Below are positions 27,770-39,899 of a DNA stretch of 64,000 nucleotides, piece after piece. A model generated the notes under the pieces. It saw only the letters and a list, made by a program, of their open reading frames with translations. It had not been told where the DNA came from and made no database searches. The translations under genes and the position numbers were made by a program. How positions within the stretch are numbered: position 1 is the stretch's first letter; every line of letters starts with the position of its first letter. Source of the DNA: Albula goreensis. Its lineage: Eukaryota > Chordata > Actinopteri > Albuliformes > Albulidae. The stretch covers positions 13,727,792 to 13,791,791 of the forward strand of contig CM040765.1 of the NCBI GenBank assembly GCA_022829145.1, read 5' to 3'.

Positions 27770-30080
27770 AGCTGTGAAGTTTTAAAGAATGGAATTTTGC
27801 ATGGGTGTAATACTCACACTGCTCCATGCCATGAGGGTTTGGTTTTGTTGCAACTCAGCGGTGTGGGACAGAAACCTCTATGTGTCAGTCTCACATCTGA
27901 TTGTAACTTCATGTGTGAGACTGGAGAACTGTGGGAATGCTCAGAGCACAAAGAGGACAGGAACATGCAGGACACCAGAGGAGGGCCGAAGAGGAGAATC
28001 TGAAGTGCAGGCACGCGCTCTCAGCTACTGAGGCAATTAAACTTCACAGGGCCAGCGAATCATGCTGGAATACTAAATCAGTTAAGCTGGGAGCAAGAGA
28101 ATCACAACTTTTCCTCCTTCATTTCATCTGCCCTACATGGTTTTTTTTTATCATGTTGTATCTCATCGTGCCAGATTGGTAGGTGTGGCTACTTTGGAGC
28201 TGTTTAGTCATGCAAGCTCTTGCCACAGCATCGGAGTGTGTAAATAACCCCCGTTAATGCTTTACGGCCCTGTTAAAAGACTGCAAGAACACCGCTTCTT
28301 CATTCAGTGAAGGTGCGTCAAAGTGTATAGAAATCATCATTGCTGTGGCCTCCTGTGCTGCTTAGCTATATAACAGGGTGGACTCACATGGTTGTGACTG
28401 CTGTCCACTGCGAGCAGCTTCCACAATTACTCCTGCATTCAGCAGCTTCCATAGTTATTACTATGACCACAACATACAGTTCTGTCAACAGCTTCCAATT
28501 ATCAGGGCATCATTAATTAAAAACATGGGAAAGGATCAGCAGTCAACATAGGTGTCACATACGCTGGGGGTGCTGGGGACATGTCCCCACCACTTTTCGA
28601 AACCCTTTACACATCGATCCCATCGTTGTCGCCAGCACTTTTCAAAACAAACTGACACCCTTGGCAGTCAATATGTTTATTCTGGAGAGCTTGGATATGT
28701 AATGTAGTAAAACAACGGAAGTTAGTGGCTGCTACTTTTTGCACCACAGGTGCTCTGTCCAGATTGTATACCAGACTATGGGGCCCTTTCACACTCTGCT
28801 TCAACAGCATGGACCGTGGGGCCTGCTGCTTCACCACATACTGGTGTACCTTCCATGGATGAGGTCATAGTCATAGCTGTTTGCCATGTGTGTCGCTGCT
28901 GTGGGCGTACATAACCGAACCCTGTGGTGCAAATGGAACAGGCATGAATGAGCTGCACCACTGACTCCCCCTCCATGCCTCCATGGGTTGACAGTAAAAG
29001 CTTGACTGAAGCCCAGTGCAGTTTTTAGAGGCTTGACAAGCCTGACAGGATCTGTCTAGCTAATCTGAGAGCAGGGGCTGTACGGTGTAACCGGCTGAAA
29101 AACTGCTCCGAGAATACCAGCCATATCTGTGGGCCTTTTCTGTAACACGATTCATAGACAGCAAGAATATACCGTCAGGCATTGGTCAATCCGGAAAAGC
29201 CTCTCTTTATTTGGAAGAAATCTCATTTTCACCCCGGTGGTGAGTCTTAGTCTTCTCTTAAAGATGACATACCCTGCTCTCCAGCGCCCTCCCCCCCACT
29301 CACAGCATCTCCAGGCTCTTGGATTTTGCCCTCCAGTCCCACTAGTTGTGCCCCCCTGCCCTCACATACCACACCTATTTTGATGTGGCTTCCCAGCTGA
29401 CTCTGTCTGGTTATTCCTGTGTTTAAAGAGGGGATAAGGGTGGGTATGTGTTGCAGTGGAATGGACAGTCTGCAGCACATTGAGCTGTAGCCTGCTAATT
29501 CCCGGTTGAAGGATTGTTCTGTCAGCAAAACACAAAAAAACTGTTGTGCCCAGCAGGGTGTGATTGTTTGCTTGCATTTCTCAGGGTCCCAGCATATGTC
29601 TGTGTGTGAGCGCATGTGTGTGTGTATGTGTGTGTGTACACATGTACATGAGCATGCACACTTGTGTGCATGTGCATGTGTGTGTCTGTGTGTTTGTGTG
29701 TATGTGTTTGAAGGTTTATATGTGTTGTTGTCTGTGTGATTGTGTGTGTTCATTTGTGAGTGTTTGTGTGTATGCATGCCTGTTTGCTGGTGTGTGTTGA
29801 AGCATGTGTGTGTGTGCATGTGAGTGTGTGAGCAGAGCCTATCAGATTTGGATTAATTATCACTTGGACACATGTGCATGTGTGTGTGTAAAGATGTGGG
29901 GCTATGACTGGACCCCAGCTAAGGGTGCTGCTCAGGCATAGAGCTGCTGAGCCACTGAGCAGAAATAATTGCCCAAGACACCCCCCACCCCCAAACACAG
30001 CCCCCTGCGTCTGCTCCCATCCCTGTCTTTCGATCGCCTGCCAGCCGTCGCTGTCGGGAGAAGTTTTTGTGCCAGTCGAT
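27770..30080. other. non-coding stretch with GT-rich tract
   Basis: A GT/ATGT-rich run spans 29595-29900. Near 28562-28600 lies GGGGGTGCTGGGGACATGTC followed by CCCACCACTTTTCGA, which resembles a common fish repeat end, but its body is not recognisable. No gene was identified. Confidence 0.4.
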
Positions 30081-30477
30081 AGCGCAGCACTGGAGCGGAT
30101 GCAGAGGGACACGTTGACTGCGCTCAGTCTGTTTGGACAGCTCAGTGTGCCACTGTTCAGTCCACCAGCTGAGCCGCGTGCTCTCTGCGCCAACAGCTCC
30201 GACTCCAGGCGCTCAGTCTCTGACTGAGCATCTGCGATACGTGCGCTGAGTTTTTGGCATGGGCCGCCTGCAAGCTTGCTGCTGCTGTCGGATTTGTTAG
30301 GGTGGATTTGGTTGGTTCTGAAAAGTATGCCTATAGAAGAGCCACCAGAGAATTTTACAGCTCTGAATAGCCACTTAAAATTGAGTCCCACCGATGTGAC
30401 ACTGTGATTACTCAGTAATAGAAACTTACCATTGGTTTTATTGACAAACTGCATGCTCCAAAGTTATGTGGTGGCTC

Positions 30478-30760
30478 TGAGGAAGCAGTATGGAAATGAG
30501 TTCCAGGATAGCTGGTGTGTATGCAGATTTTGTTTACACCACTTACCCTGACTCAATTAGCTAATTTAGCTGTTCACATATACACTAGACCACAGCAAAT
30601 TGTTTCATACAAAAAACAGTCTCAGCTGTCATTCACAAGCTTATCAAGAAGCACAGCTGTCAGGTCACATAAATAAATGGTTTCAATAGATTATTCCGAG
30701 CTGCTTTTGACATGACCTCCATAGGCAGATATGGTTCTCATGGCTTGCCCCTGGTTAAGA
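30478..30760 (+). mobile_element. dispersed ~300-bp MITE family, copy 2 (diverged)
   Basis: It shares the GCTGGTGTGTATGCAG block, the CTCAATTAGCTAATTTAGCT centre and a degenerate GACATGACCTCCATAGG right block with the copy at 12342. The termini are eroded. Confidence 0.5.
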
Positions 30761-30769
30761 GGCTTTCCA

Positions 30770-33700
30770 TTAGCATTTAGGTGAGGTATATGCTGAAAAG
30801 CTGGGTTTTAGTCATAGGCATAGAAGCTGAAAAGAAACTGACAGCTTTTCAGGTTTCCTCCTCAGTATCAACTTGTGGCAGCCATTGAATCTTAAATAGT
30901 TATTTATGGTAATATTTTTAATATTTCGTTAATATTAAACGTCATATTTAAGTTATTGAACGAATGAAAAGTTGTTCTTTGATGGAATATCCCCTGGGTC
31001 CGCTAGTTCCTTCCTGTTTGGGGATGTCAGAGATTCACAGTGTCTCCTGGTTTTCCACATATTTCAGCAATGAAGTACATAATTTATGTCACTGATTGGC
31101 CAAAGACTCTACACATCTTGCTCCCTGACCAGAATTAGCTGCTGAATGAAAGGATAAGCGCAAAAAACTGCAGTCAGTATGGCTCGCTCAGACTTGAATT
31201 TTGGCACTCTAACATTGAAGATAGAAGCAGATATAGCAAGCTGCCTGCACTCATAGTCTGGTGTAAAGCATGTCCCAGCATACCTTGCATTATCAACATT
31301 CCCAGAATGCATTGCACTGCAGACAGGCCTCACTCCACAGATGAGTGTGACTGTCAGCATTCCGGAGCCGACTCGCTTTGCAGCGGCTCAGGGTGTCACG
31401 CGGAGTGCCGTTGCATTATTTATTGCGATATTTAGTAGCTTGGCGGGTGCACCACGCAGATCGCAATTTACACGGTGTCTGCTTAAACTGCTGGATTTCA
31501 ACTGAAGCAGGTTTAGGTTGGATGGCTGTGAACTTTTTATGTAACATGTCTACAAACTTCAGCATTTGATTGATGTTTGCTTCAAAGGACTTTTGTAACT
31601 TCATTTGAATATAAAATATACCCACATCTTGCTTTTTTGACCTTGTATTCATTTTATTTCATTGCCTTTAATCAGTACAGGCACAAAAAAAAACATCATC
31701 AAAATTTAAGGTCACACATATTTTTATCTCTTGTCCTGAGGCAAGGTAGTGTTATGTGTTTTGGTGATGTTCATATTGTACATCTTCAAAAAAATTTCTA
31801 GTAGATTTTGATCTCACAATTTCACAACATTGATTATCTGTCATCAACCTTAGAATAAAACTGATTTGTATCTTTTTCTTTCTTCTACCTCAAGGATACA
31901 GGGGCAGGTCACCACTTGGAATTTGAACCCATCTCCATCTGGTCATGTGTCCAGTTTCTGTCCTGTGCAGGTCCCCACAGGAGAGTGTAGGTGTTGGTTC
32001 TTTTAGCATGTTTTCTAAGGGAGGCCAGGCATTCAGGGGTACAAACTTTACAGATGATGCAACCATTTCATTGCAGGTAGAATGGAATTGGAAGGGTGCA
32101 TAAGAATTTGGAAAAAAGAACAACTCTGTCGATATGTCAAAAATATGGGAAGAAGGTGATTATGAATATGAAATAAACCAAAAATTACTTTCATCACAAT
32201 GCAGAGCACACCGCACTGTTAGAGTTCTTCCCCCTCCATCAGCAATTTTTTTACTTTCAGCTTCATAGTTTCAGTTTGTTTTTTCATTGTAATTTACCTC
32301 TGGCACCATACCAATTACAGTCCCAGAATGTGGTATATAATTATGAATTATCGAATGAGGAATGTGTGATTATAATGACTCAGTGAAAAAACTGGGCTAA
32401 AATAAAGATTCATCAGCAAGCTGGGTAAAAGTCCTCTGTGATTTCTGTTTTACCCTGACCTGCCCTTTGCTCATTCATACAGGCACACAATACAAATGCA
32501 CTTTTTAATTTTCACTGTCCAGCCAACTGTTTTTGATGCACAGAGTATTCTCGGAATGTTTGAAAAGGAGTGGAGGATAGATCTTTCTGGTTTCTTTGAG
32601 GATGTTATCTTAATGTCATGAAGAGTATTTTAGGAATAGCTTTAGAATGTTATTCAATTTTGTGATTGCACTTAAAAAGAAAGTTTTGGGATTAAATGGG
32701 TTGGGTCTCCCCACAGACAGAATGTTATCGCTAGGTTTTTAATTAGTAGGCAGGTCTGCTTTCAACCTATTCTGCTCCTGGGTTCTGTGTAAGAAATTGA
32801 ATGAATTATTTATAATATTTATTTATTCCCATATCAAACAGCCATATCCAGAGCTACGTGCAGGGCTTACAGCGGCACTGCAGAGAATAGAATGTTAACA
32901 TTTGGATGATCTGATTTTAAAGCTCTCATGCAAAAGGGACAATAGCATTGTCTTGTGGAGGTTGTGAACCCATAGTAGCCTGATGTTTATGACTGCTGTG
33001 TCAGAATGCGATGCTGCACTGCGCCATACTTTTCTTAGCAATACCTGGTCCTGTACTCGGAATGAGTACAATTCCCTCCACTCACTCGAGTTACAAAGAA
33101 GGAAGAGAGAGAGGACAGATCTGTAGCCTTGCAAGCATACCAATGAGTGCAATACTATAATCCCAACCACATGAAAAACATGCATGAAACAGATCGAAAA
33201 AATATATATGATAGTTACCTGTAAGATGTAAAACACACATTGGGAGACCTGAAGGGCAGAAGTCTTCATACCAGTGAGAACATTTTCATAGTGTGCTCAG
33301 AGGATGCTCAAACAGTAAGGCACAGCATAGTCAAATTCAGCACACCCATTTGCAAAGCATGATTAAGGATACTGAAAGTTTTCTGTCTTTAATCCGACTA
33401 TTTTCACTCACAAAAGTGACCTTGGGTTCCTCTGCAAGAAATGAAAACCCAGGAAAAGTGTCTTGGTTGGACGTGCCAAGCATTCACAAGTTTGGGCTGT
33501 GCAGCACCATTGATCTGGTCTTTTCATTGGCACTCACAACCAAACATTTACCCCTGAGGGGGTTTCTTTCAAACACATATTGATTTTCTCAAGGAACCAC
33601 AGAATTCAGCATCAAGCTCCATTTAGATATACATGGTAAATGACGACTTTGATGTGAAATGTTGTTCTTGTTTCTGAGGATAGCTCATGCTACATTTTAG

Positions 33701-34996
33701 CTAGTGTGGTGTTGAGTAATAGCATGAGCACAGCTAGCACATGTTATTACTCACTGACTTGATCCAGTCTTTGCATTCATTTTTTGTGAAAAGCAAAAAA
33801 ATTAAGTCCATGATTAACTTTGTATTGTAACTCCATTGATGATGGTGTAACGCCTCATGCTCCCATTGCAGGAAATAAAAATAATTTAAGTATTTAAACA
33901 GAGGTGTTCAGCAACCTGAATATTCAGGATTAGTTGAAACAAATGGCAAACCTATGGGCCACTCAAGACAACGGTTGAATAACACAACTTTGGCAGGACG
34001 CATGAGCCGAGAGCCTTCAATGATGTACAGTTGTTACAGGCAGACTCCGGTCCAACTTACTTCCTGTTTTTAGTTTTTAAAAAATACTCATAAAATGAAA
34101 GCAGAGGTTGGTGGCACAGGAGTTTGCAACATGTGGGCAATTGTTTTTGGAGCAAGTCAGGAAGGTGACTCTGCTAAAAATATTCATACTTTCACTGGTG
34201 TGTCAGTCCAGTCTTCAGACTTGGATCATTTTGAACACCATTTTCAAAACACAGGATGTGATTTACAGCTGAAAATGTCAGGATGAGTCTGGTGGGACTC
34301 AGACCAGAAACCTTTGTTAAAGTCTTCCATTCCCAGACCAATGCTTACCACCACTGCCACAACATGCCATTTTATAAGGTGTGGAAAGTTAGAAGAGGAA
34401 AATACAGCAAAAAAAGAGAAGCTAAAACAGGTTTTGGTAATGAGTATCCCAAAGCAGGGTGTTTAACTGAGTATTCTGAAGCAGCAGTTGAATAGAGCTT
34501 TCTGAGGCAATGCTTTTCATTGAGCATTCTGAAGCAGGGCGCTTTATAGATCGGTCAGAAGTTGGGCTCCTGAAAGAGCATTTTCAATTTACCGTTTAAC
34601 AGATCCCTGTGTTTTTGTGAGCCTGAAGTCTTGGTCTGTTTGTTTGTGCAGATGAGTTCAGTGGAAACTGCTTTCTTGCGGTGCTCTTTGTAACAGTACC
34701 CCCAGCAGAGAGGACACAGAGGAGTTTGTAGTGTGGCCACCAGAGAGTCAGTGGCTGCTTATGGGACATGCCTCCGACAGAGAGAGGGACCCCGGGGCCC
34801 TCTCAGCAGACTCCAGAGACAGGAGCTCACACAGCGGCCTGAACAGGCAACCATTCATTACATGCCCACATTCAGAGTCTGCCCTGACAAGATAAAATAA
34901 ATCATCTTTTGGTTATTGTGGTGCTATTATTATATAATGAAAATGCTGTACTGGCTGATATTAACCAGTTAGAATCTTGTGAGATGTTGCTATGAC

Positions 34997-35000
<4 letters not shown>
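30770..35000. other. non-coding stretch
   Basis: A tRNA-like word (TGGAATTTGAACCCATC, about 31916) and a similar one near 34285-34320 are weak SINE traces. No coding exon was recognised. Confidence 0.45.
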
Positions 35001-35055
<55 letters not shown>

Positions 35056-35093
35056 CTCTCTCACTCTCTCACTCTCTTTCTCTCTCTCTTGCT
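35001..35093. repeat. (TC)26 microsatellite with imperfect extension
   Basis: A pure TC run at 35001-35052 is followed by interrupted CTCTCTCG/CACTCTCT sequence. A homopurine-homopyrimidine tract of this length can form a triplex. Confidence 0.95.
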
Positions 35094-38000
35094 CTGCATA
35101 TGTGTGCAGTGTGTACATATGCAATTCATAGTATTCATGTATTTGAATGTATATGTATGTCCATGCGCTGTATGGGTTTTTTTGCATGGGTTTGTGTGAC
35201 AAATTGTCCTGCTGTTTTAGGACTGGCATTGGGGGCATTCTTTGGGCAGGGCAAGGCTCCCTTCTAATCACATTTGACAGACGAGGCTTTGAATGATCTG
35301 TACCTGTCTGACACCTGTGTCATGTGATGATGTAGAGCCATTTACTGATGTGGAAGTGGGCCAGATCACCTTCCTCCGTTTTCTTCGCTGTCACAGCCAA
35401 TTGTTCAGACTCCTGAAATACAGCTTCTCTGTTTATTTACTCAGAACTCTGGCATTTGAGCGTGACCACTAAGTCATTAGCTCATGTCTAGCCTCACAAT
35501 ATGCTCAGTGAAAAATTCAGCTTAGGCAAAATAACAGGTGCTGTGATGACACCAATCACCAGAGACCAGAGATTAAGAAAAATATGCTGGAAAGCTGTGA
35601 TTGTCTCCTGATGAAGGATGTTTGCAAACCTGCTCTGTGATCTTAGCAAACATATGGTAGGAGGGGGGACATCTAAAAGACTTTCATTACAAAAATGTTC
35701 TCCCAACTTGGAGTTCCCTATTGTGTTTGTAGGTCATCCTTAAATATGCAATGCTGTGTGTCAATTTGGGAGGATTTTTGTGCATCTGTGTACAATGACA
35801 GAAGGAAGCACCTTACATTATCTTACAAGACACATTGTGCGCTATGGGTAATTACAATTATTGTCCAAACACTGAAACGTCCTTAGTCTTTTCTGGATGG
35901 CGTCTTGTAAAAAATGCTCCAGCTGCTGTTTCACTCTGATGTCCATCAGCTGAGCTGCAAAGCCAGAGCTTTGGAGGAACAGAAACTATGCTGTTCTGTT
36001 GTGGCAGGATGTAGGTGCCCTGGTTGGCCAGAGGGAGCAATATTACCTCTCTCAACGAGGCGAGGAGAACCCTTCCAACAGAAACCCTTGTTCCCTGGGC
36101 AATTCTGCATCCAATTACAGGCTCCCCTGCCAAGCTGCTGGCCAGAGTGGGCAGTGGTGCAGTCAGATTAACAAAGCGTTTACAACCAGGATGCATTTGT
36201 CTTGGCAGAGTACCACACCTCATTGTTGGAGGCATCACAGTGATTGTATTTAATGTACATTTTTTATGTCGCTTGGCTGAGGGCTCTGTGTTAGTTTGTT
36301 GACAAAATAGTGTGTAATAAAGCATTTTGGGATCCTGCTCAAATCACACCTGTTTCTCTCAAATGTAATGAGAATGTGAATTTCATTTACATCACATTAT
36401 CAGAGCCAGGGGAGCGGAATAACCTTGTAACTGCACACGCTGATTTTAATCAGGTCATCAGCACATTTCTGCTGGATTCCTCAACGTTTAGCATGGAGCC
36501 AAATGCTTTGTGAGTTTGTTTAATGTGTAAGCAACCTGAAACCCAGCAGTTTGCTGGGACTAAGAGTGTTTAGTGGGCACGCAGCGAGTGCTGTAAATCT
36601 GTGGCTATTAATAAGATCATGCCGCGTGTAGTGATTGTGCGAGTATGTTTCAGTTTTACAGTTTAATTTGATTATGATTAATCAGGTTTATTTGAGTGTT
36701 TATCGTAAATTATGGTGTGCCAGTGGCAATCAGACATTTATATCTGATCACAGTCGGATCTTCAAAGTCACTCTGGAGTTGAGCAAAGCTACATTACGGG
36801 CATGTGTTAGTTAAGTGTAAATAAGCAGAGCCATTGAATCCGATCGTAATGCCCATGTCATTGCAACGGTCAGCTTTCTTTCCCTGAAAAGGAAAAAGCG
36901 GAAAGGAATTTCCAGAAAGAAACCCTCTGAACAGTAATGGCAACCATAATCTCTAAGTCTCCTGTTTTAACAATATGGCATAATGCTCTGTTTCAGTGAG
37001 CATTTTGCTGCATTTTTAGTAGATTGCAACAGTTGCATTGCTGCCATGGTTACATTCAAACTGCTATAAAATGCACTTTATCCTGACACAGATGGAACAC
37101 ACATCTGCTTTCTCAAATGATGCACCAGTCATTCAATATAAAAGTAATTGTGCCATAGGTTTGGGTTGTCAAAACCCAGTTATTTAAATATTACGGTACA
37201 TTCCTGGCCTTGACTAATACTCACTACCTACTGGGAATTTTAACACTCCTTATTGAATCCAATTTAAATCAGGTACAGCACTGCCAGGAGTGCAGTACAA
37301 TGGGCAAAAACATGCTGTCAGCAACCCCATCTTCATTTCCTTTGGCTAATTTAGCAATTGATGCTGCTGTCATCTTCTTGGCATAAAGTTTCCTCACTGA
37401 AGCAAAGGCTGTGTCCTTTATAGTTGGCAAAATTGGGAAATTCCGATCAGATTCCAAGCTTTACTCTTAACCCAACATGGAGTGATGCTTGTCAGAATTA
37501 AGCATTTTGTAGCCATGGCGTTATAAAATCAGCCCACTGCAGCATCCTCTCCTCTGGAATCCAAGATGAGGAACTGTTGCTGTGGCAGCAGGTCGGCCAA
37601 CAAGGCCAAAGTCTTTTTATAGGAAGTGCACAAGCACTATGCATGTGAAAAGACCCTGGGGAAACACTTCAGCTTCAAGCCTGCAGTGTTGCTGGTTTTC
37701 CTGAAGGTGCTGTTCAAGTGCCTAGCCGACCCCTAGCTCCTTGATCACGTGTGGTGACATCACTTTAAAATGCCATTAAAATGGAATTTGTGTGAGCGTA
37801 CATATTGAAATGAAGACGAGTGAAGTCTCTAGTAGCAACTGAGGAGACTGCTAGAGAGTCACAGGGGATTTTAACTGACATAACCCCTATCCTATATATA
37901 TGAGGCTCAGCCAACTGTTGCCTTGTCAATGTGGAGTGGATTTGTTTTTTTAACGCAAGGTATAAAAAGGGGCTATAGACAGACATTTCAAGAGGTAAGG

Positions 38001-38324
38001 ATAGATTGAACATAGATGGTATTTTTGAATTCTGCATGGTATTTTATCATCCTCTGCAGGTTTGCATGAATAAGAGCACCTGCCTGATAAATATATTATA
38101 ATGATGAAATAAAGATAATTACATGCCAAAAAAAGGACTGTGAAGCCATCCACAGTGAGCTTCTGCCATGATTTCAGACATCTAGTTGCCTGAGGCTTAT
38201 TACGTTCTCTTGGTATTTTTGTGGAAAGGGGATAGGTGCATGAGGTTGAGGGGCAATAGTCTGACTTTTGGGTCGAATTTCATTTCCTCTTTTTTCTGTA
38301 TATGTGTGGTTTCTTTGAGGTACT

Positions 38325-38326
<2 letters not shown>
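35094..38326. other. non-coding stretch
   Basis: 35920-36300 is of balanced composition, with several overlapping frames open on both strands and no domain. At 37566-37735 a forward frame interrupted by one TAG reads GKHFSFKPAVLLVFLKVLFK, possibly a decayed coding remnant that I cannot name. The rest is featureless. Confidence 0.35.

Positions 38327-38357
<31 letters not shown>
38327..38357. repeat. (TG)15 microsatellite
   Basis: Pure TG run followed by a G-rich stretch (GGGTGGGGGAAGGGGGG). Confidence 0.95.
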
Positions 38358-38359
<2 letters not shown>

Positions 38360-39637
38360 GGTGGGGGAAGGGGGGCTAATGACTGAGGTCTTAATTAATT
38401 GAGTTTGATTGGACCTTTAATTGGATTCTGGTATGCATTTGACATCTCTTGAGAGTTAATAGCTCCCAGTCCAGGGAAACAGAAATGTGTCTTTGAAGGT
38501 GCATAGAGCTGTTGAGAAATTAGGTAAAAAGGCAAGGGTCCTCTAACATATTTGCTCTGTATTTTACCATGAATCGGTTGCTTGGTTAATTAATTGTACT
38601 TTCAGGGACGCCTCTCAGAAGGTGTCAAAAGCAGCATTCAATTAAAAGTTCAGCTGAAGTACTGCAGACCTTGCAAACATGGCAGCTAATCACTCTGTTG
38701 CTAGACACATGAATGCATGTGTGCATGTAAAACAACACACACATACACATACACATACACACATATGCACTGACAGACACACATGCACATATTCTGCCAC
38801 ACACACATACACACACTCTGGAGTGGGGGTATGCAGAGGGTCACATGGGTCAGCTCTGACACAATCCATTAAGTTTTTTCATTTATTTAATCTGCCTTTG
38901 CTGCTACATTTCAGTCAATGTCCTCTAAGTTTACTCACTGAAAGTTTTGGTTTTGGAAATGGAAATGTCCATCAAAAAGATGGTATTGCCAGATTTATAG
39001 GTGCTTGGAGGATTCAAACTAAAACTAAAACCATCTTCTTTGTTTTATTTTCTCATAGAACACCCTAAACTCAAGGAGGTCATGGATGATGGATTTCTTG
39101 ATGCACTTGAATGAAAGATTAAACTGACTTTGAACACTAATCAAGAGTCTGAGTAAAATTGTATTGCAGGTATGTTTCCTAAAGGTGCACTTCAGTAATC
39201 AGAGTAAGTACAAATGTGCTCTAACTGGGGTGAGAGAAGACAGTGTGTCTCAATGTGTTTCTAGTATTTCAGTGCACATTTGTGTTTTTGTATGTGTGTG
39301 TATTTGCATTTTTTCAGAGTGTGTGTGTGTGTGTGCCTGTCTGTGTGTATTTGTATGCCTGTTTCAGTCTGGATTTGTCCCCTAGCAGCAGGACTTTGCC
39401 GCTAGTTCTATTTTAAGCAGCACATCGGTGGGTAACTCTGATGATGACATCACAGAGAGGTTGCTACAAATTCCACATTCCCAGAAGGGGAGGGGCAGGG
39501 TGGACTGGGGCCTCATTAATATTCCTGACATGGCAGGTTCTCTGCATCTACAAAAAACACAGAACGAGCACATTTATACATTCAGGGAATCCAAGAAATG
39601 CCGATCAGTCTGGACTGAATGAAGTGATGACTAGTAA

Positions 39638-39742
39638 TGAGCTTATAATGAACAAATAAGGAGCTGGTGATGAGAAAATGATGAGCCAGTGATGAGCCAG
39701 GGATGAACCAATAAAGAGCCAATGATCATCCAATGATGAATG
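39638..39742. repeat. 11-bp tandem array, about ten units
   Basis: Consecutive 11-base units start at 39638, 39649, 39660, 39671, 39682, 39693, 39704, 39715, 39726 and 39737. Examples are TGAGCCAGTGA, TGAGCCAGGGA and TGAACCAATAA. The register holds through all units with no insertion. Confidence 0.8.
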
Positions 39743-39855
39743 TTCTTCAAACTGTTTTCCTTCTATAATGGGCCAACTGTGACAGCTTCAGACCTGACTG
39801 TTAACAGTATAAATCAATGTGACTGATATCTCTCTGTCTCTCTCTCTGTCTATCA

Positions 39856-39857
<2 letters not shown>

Positions 39858-39893
<36 letters not shown>
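39858..39893. repeat. (CA)18 microsatellite
   Basis: Pure CA run, preceded by a CTCTCTGTCTCT tract. Confidence 0.95.
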
Positions 39894-39895
<2 letters not shown>

Positions 39896-39899
39896 TGAA

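Noticed and set aside
35858..36325. 155-codon minus-strand frame over several overlapping plus-strand frames
   Set aside because: At least three other frames are open over the same bases, no splice pattern supports any of them, and no domain is visible.
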